Below, piece after piece: positions 1-7,374 of a stretch of 64,000 nt of DNA; positions within the stretch are counted from its first letter, which is position 1, and each line of letters begins with the position of its first letter. The notes beneath the pieces were generated by a model. The model made no database searches. It was not told the origin of the DNA and was given only the letters and a program-made list of their open reading frames with translations. The DNA comes from Oscillatoriales cyanobacterium (lineage in GTDB: Bacteria > Cyanobacteriota > Cyanobacteriia > Cyanobacteriales > Laspinemataceae): the NCBI GenBank assembly GCA_011390955.1, contig JAABRM010000041.1, positions 1 through 64,000 on the forward strand, read 5' to 3'. The position numbers and the translations under genes were made by a program.

Positions 1-31
1 GAGGGGCGATCGCTTATGCCAACTAAAATCA

Positions 32-154
32 GGACACGGCAATGCCGTGTCCCTACGTTTATGTTAGTTTAGGAATTGCGTTTTTATGATTCAAGGGCAT
101 CCCTAAAAAATTTACTCTGACTTAAAGATATAAGTATGGTGGGCATTGCCCACC
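32..154. repeat. two short perfect hairpins downstream of the radical SAM gene
   Basis: Two near-perfect palindromes lie in the 173 bases before the first gene. At 32-52 the arms GGACACGGCA/TGCCGTGTCC are separated by one base. At 138-154 the arms GGTGGGCA/TGCCCACC are separated by one base. Neither has a T-run on the minus-strand 3' side, so they look more like dispersed cyanobacterial hairpin repeats than intrinsic terminators, though the second lies just past the 3' end of the radical SAM gene. Confidence 0.6.
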
Positions 155-173
155 TCCTTAATCCTTCGAGCAA

Positions 174-1568
174 TTAACCATAATTTAAACCTTCTCTTCC
201 TTGTAAATATTCGACAATAAGTGCTTTGGTTGTCATTTTCATCAGTTCACAAGTACGCTCGACTAAATTTGAATCTTTTTTAGCAGATTCTAAGGTGACA
301 TGACATTGACCTGCACAGCAACCTTCAATTTCACAACCCTTGCAGAATTCATTATTACCAGGTAAACGACTTTTAATAAGTTGCATATACTGACTACCTG
401 GTTCAAAGCATTTGTCAAATTCTAGTGAATTTCCTACAACTGTATTGGTATGCCCACAAGTTTTTAGAGTTCCATCTACATTAAATTCAATCGTTCTGCC
501 TTCCATTGATGGACAAAAAGCGTGAGGCTCAGACAGCCACGAATTTGACATTAAAATTCTGTAAGGAGTTTCCCAAGTCCCATAAAAATTTAATCCCTGC
601 TGATGAGCATAACGCCGTAAGCATATAATCTTATTGACACAATCTTCAATCGGAATTTCTGTTGAACGAACTAGATCAAAATCCATTGAAATATCTTTGA
701 CTCCCAAAGATTTTCCCAAATCTATGACCTGTTCGTCAATCAGGGGGAAATTCGCATCTGTCACCGTGACCGAAAAACCATCAATGGGATAGTCAATTGA
801 TTGCAGTAAACGAATTTTACTTAAAATTATATCAAAAGTACCCCTTTCTTTGGCATCAATCCTGATTAAATCGTTCGCTTCACGTAATCCATCGATAGAG
901 GTAGATATCTTAACTTTATATTTTTTGAGTATTTCTGCTTTTTGTCGGGTTAACAAACTTAAATTCGTATTAATTGCATAGGCAAATTTTATATCTGGTA
1001 TTGACTCACAATATTCCAAAACAAAAAGAATAGTTTTCCAATTGATCAGCGGTTCACCATTTCCCAAATGGATTCTGACAAAATAATTGCCACTGGCTCT
1101 CACTGTTTCAATAAATTTGTCAATACTTTTTTTCGCTGTTTCAACACTCATGTTTAATTCTGGCGAATTTCTCGTCTGAAATTCGTTATTGAGAAAGTGC
1201 ATACAATGTTTACAGCCAAAATTACAAGCGTTACTAATGGCTAATTCTAATCGCTGAAGTCTATGTCCTTGTTGTAATTCAGTTAAAAAATCTTCATGCA
1301 ACGATTCTAGTAACTCAAGCTCTTCGTTATTCTCAGCTTCTAGCCAATGTAAGTCGGATACAGTTTTTACTACCTGTTCTATACCACCTTCACAGTAATT
1401 TGCAATTTCATCAAGTGTTTTATGATCTTGAAAAAGATTGATAAAATTAACAACAGATTTTTCGACTTCTCGTGGCTGATTAAAAAGAGAATGATAAACT
1501 AAAAAACTGCCATTGCCACCATCGACAGAATGAAAGTAGCGAGACTTCTGATAAGTTTTAGCTTCCAT
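174..1568 (-). CDS. radical SAM/SPASM peptide-modifying enzyme (RiPP maturase-like)
   Basis: Predicted cytosolic radical SAM enzyme of about 464 residues. The CNFGCKHC motif (CX3CX2C, about residues 115-122) binds the SAM-cleaving 4Fe-4S cluster. A Cys-rich C-terminal region (CPSMEG, TCGH, then FCKGCEIEGCCAGQCH) is a SPASM domain that binds auxiliary clusters. The first ~85 residues form a small domain resembling the PqqD-like winged helix that binds a precursor leader peptide. The reading frame is open to 1652, but the ATG at 1568 (MEAKTYQ) is chosen because AGGA lies about 9 nt upstream and the extra N-terminus looks non-coding. A 35-codon ORF with its own ribosome site lies 90 nt upstream on the same strand. 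Family features and context fit maturation of a ribosomal peptide; the actual modification cannot be told. An anaerobic sulfatase-maturase-like role is the main alternative. Confidence 0.85.
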   Translation of the reverse strand: MEAKTYQKSRYFHSVDGGNGSFLVYHSLFNQPREVEKSVVNFINLFQDHKTLDEIANYCEGGIEQVVKTVSDLHWLEAENNEELELLESLHEDFLTELQQGHRLQRLELAISNACNFGCKHCMHFLNNEFQTRNSPELNMSVETAKKSIDKFIETVRASGNYFVRIHLGNGEPLINWKTILFVLEYCESIPDIKFAYAINTNLSLLTRQKAEILKKYKVKISTSIDGLREANDLIRIDAKERGTFDIILSKIRLLQSIDYPIDGFSVTVTDANFPLIDEQVIDLGKSLGVKDISMDFDLVRSTEIPIEDCVNKIICLRRYAHQQGLNFYGTWETPYRILMSNSWLSEPHAFCPSMEGRTIEFNVDGTLKTCGHTNTVVGNSLEFDKCFEPGSQYMQLIKSRLPGNNEFCKGCEIEGCCAGQCHVTLESAKKDSNLVERTCELMKMTTKALIVEYLQGREGLNYG

Positions 1569-1658
1569 ATAATTTTTCCTGGATCTAGATAAAAAAATAT
1601 ATTGGCCTACCATGACTATTTGAATGCAAAAGCCATGATAGGCAAAAAACATAGCTAT

Positions 1659-1766
1659 CTAGCTACGACGTTGGCAAGTGGCGCGGTTCTTAAACAAAGA
1701 ATCTGGCTTAGTCGTTTTAATTTGTTCAGGACTAACCTGGATTTTCACCTGGATTTTTTCACTCAT
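1659..1766 (-). CDS. 35-residue candidate precursor peptide
   Basis: Short ORF of 35 codons starting MSEKIQVKIQVSPEQ and ending NRATCQRRS. A purine-rich GAGAGGG sequence lies about 9 nt before the ATG. The N-terminal half alternates charged and hydrophobic residues like a leader peptide; the C-terminal half (from about KTTKPDS) is basic with a single Cys, like a short core. It is co-directional with and 90 nt upstream of the radical SAM gene, the usual precursor position in radical SAM RiPP loci. I do not recognise a named precursor family. A chance ORF is possible given the length. Confidence 0.45.
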   Translation of the reverse strand: MSEKIQVKIQVSPEQIKTTKPDSLFKNRATCQRRS

Positions 1767-1954
1767 AGTGAATACCCTCTCTCATAGAAATTATGATGAA
1801 TAATATCATTTGATTTAATCAGAATAAAATACTTAAATGTCCTATTTCATCCTGAGTTTTATAAAGAAATATTTCAAGCAAAATCGTGAAATATCGTGCG
1901 ATGCCGTGTCGGAGTGAGTTATAATGGCGGAAACCCTTACCCCATCTTAGCTGT

Positions 1955-3325
1955 ATGATTATTACAGAAGTGTTACAATTTGCCGATCGCCTCGTCTTTG
2001 CCGAAACGGGAAAACACTTAGATGACATTCAAAAGGCTGTGGTAAAAGGGGTTTGGCAAGGGGAAAGTTATGAAAAAATTGCCCAAGAATGTCATCGCAG
2101 TGAGAGTCGGGTTAGGGATGTGGGTTATAAGCTGTGGCAAATTTTGTCAGAACGGTTATCAGAAGAGGTAAATAAATCTAATTTTCGGGCAACAATTGAA
2201 AGGCTACATATCCCAATTAATTCGTCTCAGTTAGTTGGATTAGGAATTTATAGCCACTTTACTTTATGTCCAGAAAAATCAGATAAACAGCAGAAAAATT
2301 CTTCTTCAAGCACTCAATCTGGTGTAAAATATTCTATAGATTTAGCACTAGCCCCAAACATTACTCACTTTGAAGGACGCAGGGAGGAACTGGAAAAACT
2401 TTCTGAGTATATTTTGCATCAACCCACTCGTCTCATGGCAGTGTTGGGATTAAGTGGTATTGGCAAAACAACGCTGGTGAAGCGATTTATTGACCTACAT
2501 TCGCCACAGTTGGATGCAGTCATTTGGAAAAGTCTGAAATTTCCGAAAGCCCTAACTCATCTGCTGCATGATATTTTGGCAACTTTCAACCAAGAAACGG
2601 AAAAGAGTCTAGGGCTTGATGAACAGATTACTCAATTATTTGAACTGTTATCCGATCGCCGATGTTTGCTGGTTTTTGATGATGTACAAAATCTGTTTAT
2701 CCCTGGACAATTCGCGGGACAGTATAAACCTGAATATACAGACTATAAAACGTTTTTCAAAATGATGGCCGAGATTGCAAATCAAAGTTGTTTAATCCTG
2801 ATGAGTCAAGAAAAATCGCCAGAGATGATATCTTTGGATGCTGAGTTATATCCGAAGAAATCTTTAGAACTAGGAGGGTTAGATGCTGACGGTGGAAACT
2901 TTCTCCAATATCAGGGATTACCCCCTGAAGAAAATTTACTTGAGTTAAGCAACCTTTATCAGGGACATCCTTTATATTTGCAATCTATCTCTAGTTTGAT
3001 TAAAGAGGTTTTCTCAGGTCGCGTCGATGAGTTGATGGCTGAGGATAGTTTAATTTTTCCCGAAGATATGAAACTGCTTTGGGATTCTCTGTGGATGAGG
3101 TTATCTCCGGTGGAACAAGAACTCAGTTTAGAGATAAGTCAGGCAAAAGCCCCGATTTCCAGAGATGATTTAAGAAAATCTTTAAACTTGTCTTCTTTGG
3201 AACTTGTCAATGGGTTACAGTCTTTGAGTAGACGATATCTATTAAGTCAAGTCGATTCAGATGAAATATTATTCACTTTGTTGCCAGTATTTGAAGAATA
3301 TATAAAAAATTTCCATTTTTCTTAA
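1955..3325 (+). CDS. NB-ARC (STAND) ATPase with vMAP-type N-terminal domain
   Basis: 456-residue signal-transduction ATPase. Residues ~1-85 match the helix-turn-helix-like N-terminal domain seen on many cyanobacterial NB-ARC proteins (ending in the pattern SESRVRDVGYKLWQ). The NB-ARC region follows: P-loop GLSGIGKTT near residues 166-174 and Walker B CLLVFDDVQ near 237-245. A winged-helix-like segment runs to the C-terminus. Family members usually continue into WD40 or TPR sensor repeats. Here the protein stops after the NB-ARC/winged-helix part, so it is either a short form or a truncation. It is divergent from the radical SAM locus (188 bp between the two first ORFs). STAND proteins act as ligand-triggered switches, some in phage defence; no target is visible here. 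Confidence 0.85.
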   Translation: MIITEVLQFADRLVFAETGKHLDDIQKAVVKGVWQGESYEKIAQECHRSESRVRDVGYKLWQILSERLSEEVNKSNFRATIERLHIPINSSQLVGLGIYSHFTLCPEKSDKQQKNSSSSTQSGVKYSIDLALAPNITHFEGRREELEKLSEYILHQPTRLMAVLGLSGIGKTTLVKRFIDLHSPQLDAVIWKSLKFPKALTHLLHDILATFNQETEKSLGLDEQITQLFELLSDRRCLLVFDDVQNLFIPGQFAGQYKPEYTDYKTFFKMMAEIANQSCLILMSQEKSPEMISLDAELYPKKSLELGGLDADGGNFLQYQGLPPEENLLELSNLYQGHPLYLQSISSLIKEVFSGRVDELMAEDSLIFPEDMKLLWDSLWMRLSPVEQELSLEISQAKAPISRDDLRKSLNLSSLELVNGLQSLSRRYLLSQVDSDEILFTLLPVFEEYIKNFHFS

Positions 3326-3436
3326 CCTAGCAAGTCTAATTCAGTTTTCGTAAATAGCGATCGAGTTATGAAATCCCACATTTGATCTCAGAGGCAGTCT
3401 TGGAGCTTCTGATTTCTTTCGCTTCAACCAAGTCAA

Positions 3437-3559
3437 TCAGGTATAACCCCATTGACTTGGTTGGTATCGAGGGTATTGATGTATAGTAGTGGATTTAGAA
3501 AAAATTAAAGCACTTACTATGACATTAGTATCAATGACAATTCGTTTAGTCTTCATCAT
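3437..3559 (-). pseudogene. PIN-domain toxin remnant (N-terminal part) with antitoxin tail
   Basis: A 40-codon frame beginning MMKTKRIVIDTNVIVSALIF shows the first strand and acidic residue (IDTN) of a PIN ribonuclease, then degenerates and stops. The other two acidic residues of the fold are missing. Overlapping its start in another frame at 3546-3596 is the tail of a typical antitoxin (TVEILESILNDED then stop), with an in-frame stop just upstream. This is the relic of a type II toxin-antitoxin pair in antitoxin-toxin order. Confidence 0.6.
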
Positions 3560-3648
3560 TGAGAATAGATTCTAAAATTTCTACCGTCAACACCCGTTAC
3601 CGAAGCCAGCTAACGGTCAAGCTTACCCGCTACTAGAAATTTTGCGGT

Positions 3649-3843
3649 TTAATCGGATAATCCTGCGATCGGGTGCAGCTTATTGTTAGACCTGCGTTTG
3701 ATCGGAATTCTTACAAGTCTATCTTGATGAACTAGCTCCTTTTGTTTCAAGTCATTGAAAATAGCTCTTAAATCATAATGAAACGAGCGAGCGTATTCTT
3801 CCCTGTGTCTGTAAATTTCATCAAGAATTTCATTTTTGTACAT
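3649..3843 (-). CDS. small antitoxin-like protein (partner of the adjacent decayed PIN toxin)
   Basis: 64 residues starting MYKNEILDEIYRHREEYARS. This pattern (EILDEI..HREEYARSF.YDL.AIF.DL) belongs to a small-protein family that in cyanobacteria commonly follows a VapC-like PIN toxin gene. Here it starts 3 nt after the end of just such a gene, which is frameshifted. The C-terminal third (from about PIKRRSNNK) diverges from the usual short end and may be read-through into unrelated sequence. Probably an orphan antitoxin; function inferred from family and position only. Confidence 0.6.
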   Translation of the reverse strand: MYKNEILDEIYRHREEYARSFHYDLRAIFNDLKQKELVHQDRLVRIPIKRRSNNKLHPIAGLSD

Positions 3844-3845
3844 AA

Positions 3846-4030
3846 CTAAACCTCTGAATTATACCCGATTAGCTCATAGGGAGTGCAAATTACAGTACAT
3901 AACCCAGATCGGAACTGATGTTAGCTAGTTTCCGCTGAATTTGAGCATTTGCCATGTGTTTGCAGTTCCACGTTAACAGATAATCTAAGCTATAGACAGT
4001 TGCTAGTGCGATGTGTAAAGCATCGTTGGG
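3846..4030 (-). pseudogene. VapC-like PIN toxin, C-terminal remnant with frameshift
   Basis: Minus-strand translation from ~4027 gives DALHIALATVYSLDYLLTWN followed by CKHMANAQIQRKL and LGYVL, then a stop at 3890-3892. In the next frame it continues ICTPYELIGYNSEV to a stop at 3846-3848. These blocks are the standard C-terminal half of a VapC-family PIN toxin (DALHIA..., LTWNCKH, ICTPEEL), so a one-base indel near 3889 broke the gene. An in-frame stop just upstream of DALH shows the N-terminal half is lost. The following 64-residue gene is its usual partner. Confidence 0.7.
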
Positions 4031-4134
4031 CTACCCTATCGCTAACCGAACCTATTGATCAATTTGAGATTGAAAATCAAGAATTATTGAAGAAAATAAT
4101 CAGTTTGACAAATCGGAAATTTGTGGGGTTAATC

Positions 4135-4560
4135 TCATGGCTGTAATTCTCCAATAACTTCTAAAAATTGTCGTGGGGTTAAAATAGAAATACCTCGAAA
4201 AGGGTGCAATTCTAATAAGTCTCCATCTCCGGTGATAATATGAGTGGCATTTCCATTAACTGCAACCTCTAAAAATTTATTGTCTTTGGCATCTCGACAT
4301 TCTGTGATTATTTCAGAAATGAAAATTTGTTCTGCTTCTAGCTTGAGCTTAGTTAAAAATTACTCCCGAATATCTAGCGAAATATATTTATCAAATTTGG
4401 TACGAGTCAATACCTCTTGCAATTCTTGTGATGTGTCATTTGACAACAAAATTATCCCGGCTTTTCTGGCGGCTTTAAAAGCCCGATCGGGTAAAGATGA
4501 TTTAATCAAAATACTACTCACTAGACTGTTAGTGTCAATAACAATTCTTAATTTATTCAT
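4135..4560 (-). pseudogene. PIN-family toxin interrupted by one nonsense codon
   Basis: The frame starts MNKLRIVIDTNSLVSSILIK and reads as a PIN toxin to ISLDIRE, where a TAA occurs at about codon 67. The same frame then continues without break: FLTKLKLEAEQIF, ISEIITECRDAKDNKFLEVA, ATHIITGDGDLLELHPF, ISILTPRQFLEVIGEL, stop at 4135. The second half holds the expected D..D acidic block (CRDAKDNKFLE) and TGDGDLL motif of the family 'putative toxin, PIN family'. One C-to-T change (CAA to TAA) explains the break, so this looks like a recently inactivated toxin, or a sequencing error. Confidence 0.8.
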
Positions 4561-4784
4561 TCTGCTAGTATTTGCTCTAAAATCTCTTGGGTTAATCCAT
4601 TGGCTTTGGCCTGGTATTGCATTTCTTCAATAATTTCTTCCAAAGATTTCTCCTCTTTCTCCTGGATGATTGATTTAAGCCAGTCATTAACAATAGTTGC
4701 TATTTTTTGCTGTTTTTCCGGGTCAGCTTCGCGGTAAGCTTTGGCAATTGCTGGGTCAACTGGAATAGTAATTGTTTCCATCAT
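4557..4784 (-). CDS. antitoxin-like protein paired with the interrupted PIN toxin
   Basis: 75 residues, starting METITIPVDPAIAKAYREAD after a double Met. The short N-terminal beta stretch followed by helices and an acidic C-terminus (EEKSLEEIIEEM, LTQEILEQILAE) is typical of cyanobacterial type II antitoxins that precede PIN toxins. Its stop overlaps the toxin start by four bases (ATGA at 4557-4560), indicating translational coupling. With the toxin broken by a stop codon, this antitoxin may be left without a functional partner. Confidence 0.75.
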   Translation of the reverse strand: MMETITIPVDPAIAKAYREADPEKQQKIATIVNDWLKSIIQEKEEKSLEEIIEEMQYQAKANGLTQEILEQILAE

Positions 4785-4916
4785 TGGTTAAGATTTAGAT
4801 CGAGAATATTTTTAATTGTACCAAGTTGATTTATACAGTAGATTAATATACAATCCGCTGTAATTATCTTTTCATTGCATCTTTCAATCGATTTTGATGA
4901 GATCGAAAAGACTATT

Positions 4917-4997
4917 TCAAAGCCGGTATCCTCCAATCAGATGCGGTTGGTAGCAATAAAACCCACTTGCCATAATTTTCTGAACTAAATTTTTCAT
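4917..4997 (-). CDS. 26-codon ORF with a strong ribosome site, probably a gene remnant
   Basis: ORF of 26 codons (starts MKNLVQKIMASG) preceded by a perfect AGGAGG about 9 nt before the ATG. It lies in the 303-bp gap between the PIN antitoxin and the HepT-like gene. No similarity is recognised. The good ribosome site with a very short product suggests the 5' end of a deleted gene rather than a functional peptide. Nothing else is seen in this gap. Confidence 0.2.
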   Translation of the reverse strand: MKNLVQKIMASGFYCYQPHLIGGYRL

Positions 4998-5087
4998 AAG
5001 ATAAACCTCCTGACGATCGAAGTTATAGGCATTTGATGATTTGATCCTCAATTTTAATTTATTGGGCTAATGAGTCAAATCAAAGAG

Positions 5088-5447
5088 TTAATGGTTTGAC
5101 TCTCCCTGCAATTGCTCTGCCACCTCTTTCATTGCCTGTTCTAAGCTGGGTAAATCATTGGCAACAGCATCCCAAACTCGCTCTAAATCTATACCTCCTA
5201 GATAATCGTGAACTAAAACATTCCTAAACCCAGATAAAGCCCGCCAATTCACATTCGTTATACTATCCTTTAAATCATCTGAGAGTCGCTGTGTGGATTC
5301 AGCCATTGTTTGTAAGCGACGCAAAACTCCATCTTGCACCAAAGATTCATTGATAAAACTATCCTTGCCATTTTGTGTATAGTCTTGGATGAGATCGATG
5401 CATTCCAAAATATGCTGGATATAGACGATATCCTGTTTTGAATTCAT
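5088..5447 (-). CDS. hepT: HepT-like RNase toxin (DUF86)
   Basis: 119-residue all-helical HEPN-domain protein. The motif RNVLVHDY (RX4HXY, about residues 77-84) is the RNase active site of HepT toxins. Its start overlaps the stop of the upstream nucleotidyltransferase gene by four bases (ATGA at 5444-5447), the standard order of MntA/HepT modules. In characterised pairs the MntA partner neutralises HepT by adding AMP to a tyrosine of this motif. Both genes look intact, unlike the neighbouring PIN modules. Confidence 0.9.
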   Translation of the reverse strand: MNSKQDIVYIQHILECIDLIQDYTQNGKDSFINESLVQDGVLRRLQTMAESTQRLSDDLKDSITNVNWRALSGFRNVLVHDYLGGIDLERVWDAVANDLPSLEQAMKEVAEQLQGESNH

Positions 5448-5737
5448 AATGGTTTAGCCTCCTTTAAAACTCCTTCTCGAATTAACGGACTCAAGCCTTT
5501 ATCTGTGACAATATCCACTTTACATTGGAGAAATTCTTCTAAATCCATCAATAACCCTCCGGGAAACCAAGGGGAAATTTTAGCTAAATCATAGTCAATC
5601 AAAAAATCAATATCGCTATCTTCTCGTTCCTCTCCTCTGGCAACTGAACCAAATATCCGCACGTTAAATGCCCCATGTTTGGCGGCAATTGCGATAATTG
5701 CTTCTCGTTTTTCCTGTAATAGTTCCTTTAATTTCAT
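5444..5737 (-). CDS. mntA: MntA-like minimal nucleotidyltransferase antitoxin
   Basis: 97-residue nucleotidyltransferase with the hallmark GSX10DXD motif: GSVARGEEREDSDID at about residues 31-45, plus a third acidic residue in the CKVDIVTD segment. Proteins of this size are the antitoxin half of MntA/HepT modules and adenylylate the HEPN toxin. It overlaps the HepT gene by four bases and is the first gene of the pair. Confidence 0.9.
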   Translation of the reverse strand: MKLKELLQEKREAIIAIAAKHGAFNVRIFGSVARGEEREDSDIDFLIDYDLAKISPWFPGGLLMDLEEFLQCKVDIVTDKGLSPLIREGVLKEAKPL

Positions 5738-5824
5738 AGTTGGCTTTTAAAATAAATCAAAGGCGTGATATTGACCGCAGTCAAGTTATATCAGTTAGAA
5801 ATATTGTAAGATGTATTGGCTTTT

Positions 5825-6001
5825 TGGATTCCCGCATTCGCGGGAATGACAGCAGAGATATCCTCACGTTCCTGCCCCCGCGCTGGGGAATTAAAAATCC
5901 TAGGACTTACGCAACGAATCTATATATGGGGTATTGGTGCGTTACGCTTCGCTAACACACCCTACCAATAGCTGTGGATTCCCCCATTCGCGGGAATGAC
6001 A
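5825..6001. repeat. two copies of the GGATTCCCGC...GCGGGAAT palindromic repeat plus a TAGGACTTACGCAA repeat
   Basis: Copies at 5825-5851 (TGGATTCCCGC-ATTC-GCGGGAATGACA; 8-bp arms) and 5975-6001 (left arm ends CCCCC, so imperfect). Between them at ~5911 is TAGGACTTACGCAACGAATC, whose close relative occurs at ~35319, followed by a GGTGCGTTACG/CTAACACACC hairpin. This 324-bp space between the MntA gene and gvpK holds no convincing gene. Further palindrome copies are at 10526-10578 (long loop), 11126-11152 and 23416-23442. Confidence 0.8.
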
Positions 6002-6061
6002 GTTTTTTTCTAATGGGGTCTGTGGTGCATTTATTTCTGCTCGTGTACTTATATCTTCGGT

Positions 6062-6532
6062 TCAAATGGGTTTAGAAGTCAGCAACAAACGCAACTTAGC
6101 ATGGATTAAGTTCAATTCACCCAAGCCTAAATCCACACTTCCTTCCAGGACAATTCCCGTATTTAACAGGCGATCGAGTAATTCTAAAATCGAGGCAGAA
6201 TTTTGAGAGGGTTTACCGGGATAATATCCCCCTGGTTGTGTGGGCAGTAACGAGCCAAAATCCCCTAAATCAATATTTAAATCCGCCGGATCGATCTCGA
6301 AAATCTCACAAAGTTGTACCACTTGAACTTCAAGTTGCCGCAAACTTTCGGCGGCTTTTTCTAACTGTTCGTCGGTTAAAAGATCCGCGTCCATGCGCCG
6401 AATTACTTGCGCTTCCATTAGCTGACGAATTAACTCGACCACCGTCAGCAGCAGGGGGGCTAAACCCGCGTTGCTTTTGGTGGTTTGCGGCTGGATAATG
6501 TCTGTTGGGGATAGGCGATCGGGTGAATTCAT
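6062..6532 (-). CDS. gvpK: gas vesicle protein GvpK
   Basis: 156 residues matching GvpK: an N-terminal low-complexity tail, the LLLTVVELIRQLMEAQVIRR helix, the LTDEQLEKAAESL segment, a DPADLNIDLGDFG stretch, and a C-terminal part resembling the GvpA/J fold (ILELLDRLLNTGIVLEGSVD). GvpK is an accessory protein needed for gas vesicle assembly. It is the last gas vesicle gene of this minus-strand cluster, 61 nt after the zinc-finger gene. gvpF/L, gvpG, gvpV and gvpW, which often follow gvpK in cyanobacteria, are not here. Confidence 0.93.
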   Translation of the reverse strand: MNSPDRLSPTDIIQPQTTKSNAGLAPLLLTVVELIRQLMEAQVIRRMDADLLTDEQLEKAAESLRQLEVQVVQLCEIFEIDPADLNIDLGDFGSLLPTQPGGYYPGKPSQNSASILELLDRLLNTGIVLEGSVDLGLGELNLIHAKLRLLLTSKPI

Positions 6533-6593
6533 GGATTTAGTCTATCCCATTTCTATGATTTTCTATGATAAAAAAATACGGTAATACGATGAT

Positions 6594-6977
6594 TTATCGC
6601 TTTTTTAGTCCTGAACCGTGGCAGGTGGAACAGTAAAAACCGCTGCCACCTTTAGTCACTCCCGAACCTTTACACTCAGGGCATTTTTGTTGACTGTTGG
6701 GGTGATGATGGACTCCTTTGCCCTGACAAGCGAGGCAATAGTACCGTCCCCCAATGGGAGAAACCCCAGTCCCACGGCAGTAAGCACAATTGACTAAGGG
6801 ATATTGTACGACATGAAATCCTCTGCCGTGGCATACGGGACAAGTGGAAAGGGCGGACATGATGCCAAATCGATCTTTACCTGTACCTTGGCAGTAAGCA
6901 CAGGAGATTTTTACGGTGGGATTTTCGGTTTTGCTATCGATCGCGGATATTTTATTTCCCATAACGGTATCTCCCAT
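6594..6977 (-). CDS. DnaJ-type CXXCXGXG zinc-finger protein within the gas vesicle operon
   Basis: 127 residues with six CXXC(X)G repeats: CAYCQGTG, CPVCHGRG, CAYCRGTG, CLACQGKG, CPECKGSG, CSTCHGSG. This is the zinc-binding core of DnaJ/Hsp40, here without J-domain or substrate-binding domain. The start overlaps the gvpJ stop (TAATG), so it is translationally coupled. Position between gvpJ and gvpK suggests a zinc-dependent chaperone or holdase for hydrophobic gas vesicle proteins; this is inference. It may correspond to the gene called gvpX in some cyanobacterial clusters, which I cannot confirm. Confidence 0.85.
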   Translation of the reverse strand: MGDTVMGNKISAIDSKTENPTVKISCAYCQGTGKDRFGIMSALSTCPVCHGRGFHVVQYPLVNCAYCRGTGVSPIGGRYYCLACQGKGVHHHPNSQQKCPECKGSGVTKGGSGFYCSTCHGSGLKKR

Positions 6978-7372
6978 TAATCTGATGATTCAGATGATTC
7001 AGATGATTTAGATGATTCAGAAATCGGTTGCTGGTTAGCCGCGATCGCCTTAAGACTTCGCACTTCTTCTTGTAAAGTCTTAACTTGTTCGAGTAGCTGT
7101 TGATTTGATTCTACCAAAGAAACCGCTTGGCTACTTAAATATGGATCGCTTTCCCACCAGTTAATCCCAATTTCTTTAGCTTTATCCACGGAAGCAATCA
7201 GCAACCGGATCCGAATGGTTAGCAACTCCGTTGAACCCACAGACACCGAAATATCACCAGCAATCACAATTCCCTTATCTAAAACCCGTTCGAGAATATC
7301 TGCCAAGGTACTTCCGGAAGTTGATGTGGTAATCCGATCGCGTTTTGTACTGTTAATAGAACTTTGTGTCAT
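6977..7372 (-). CDS. gvpJ: gas vesicle protein GvpJ
   Basis: 131 residues. The central part STLADILERVLDKGIVIAGD followed by SVGSTELLTIRIRLLIASVD is the GvpA/GvpJ shell-protein fold. The C-terminus is a coiled-coil-like stretch (ESNQQLLEQVKTLQEEVRSL) and a Ser-rich repetitive tail (SESSKSSESSESSD) encoded by short tandem DNA repeats. It starts 2 nt after gvpN and its stop overlaps the zinc-finger gene. GvpJ is a minor component implicated in nucleation of vesicle assembly. Confidence 0.92.
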   Translation of the reverse strand: MTQSSINSTKRDRITTSTSGSTLADILERVLDKGIVIAGDISVSVGSTELLTIRIRLLIASVDKAKEIGINWWESDPYLSSQAVSLVESNQQLLEQVKTLQEEVRSLKAIAANQQPISESSKSSESSESSD

Positions 7373-7374
7373 CG

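Noticed and set aside
1602-1787. 61-codon plus-strand ORF opposite the candidate precursor peptide
   Set aside because: No ribosome site and poor composition; the minus-strand 35-codon ORF has a better initiation region and context.
3949-4146. 65-codon plus-strand ORF
   Set aside because: Lies opposite a VapC-like remnant that has recognisable motifs (DALHIA, LTWNCKH) on the minus strand.
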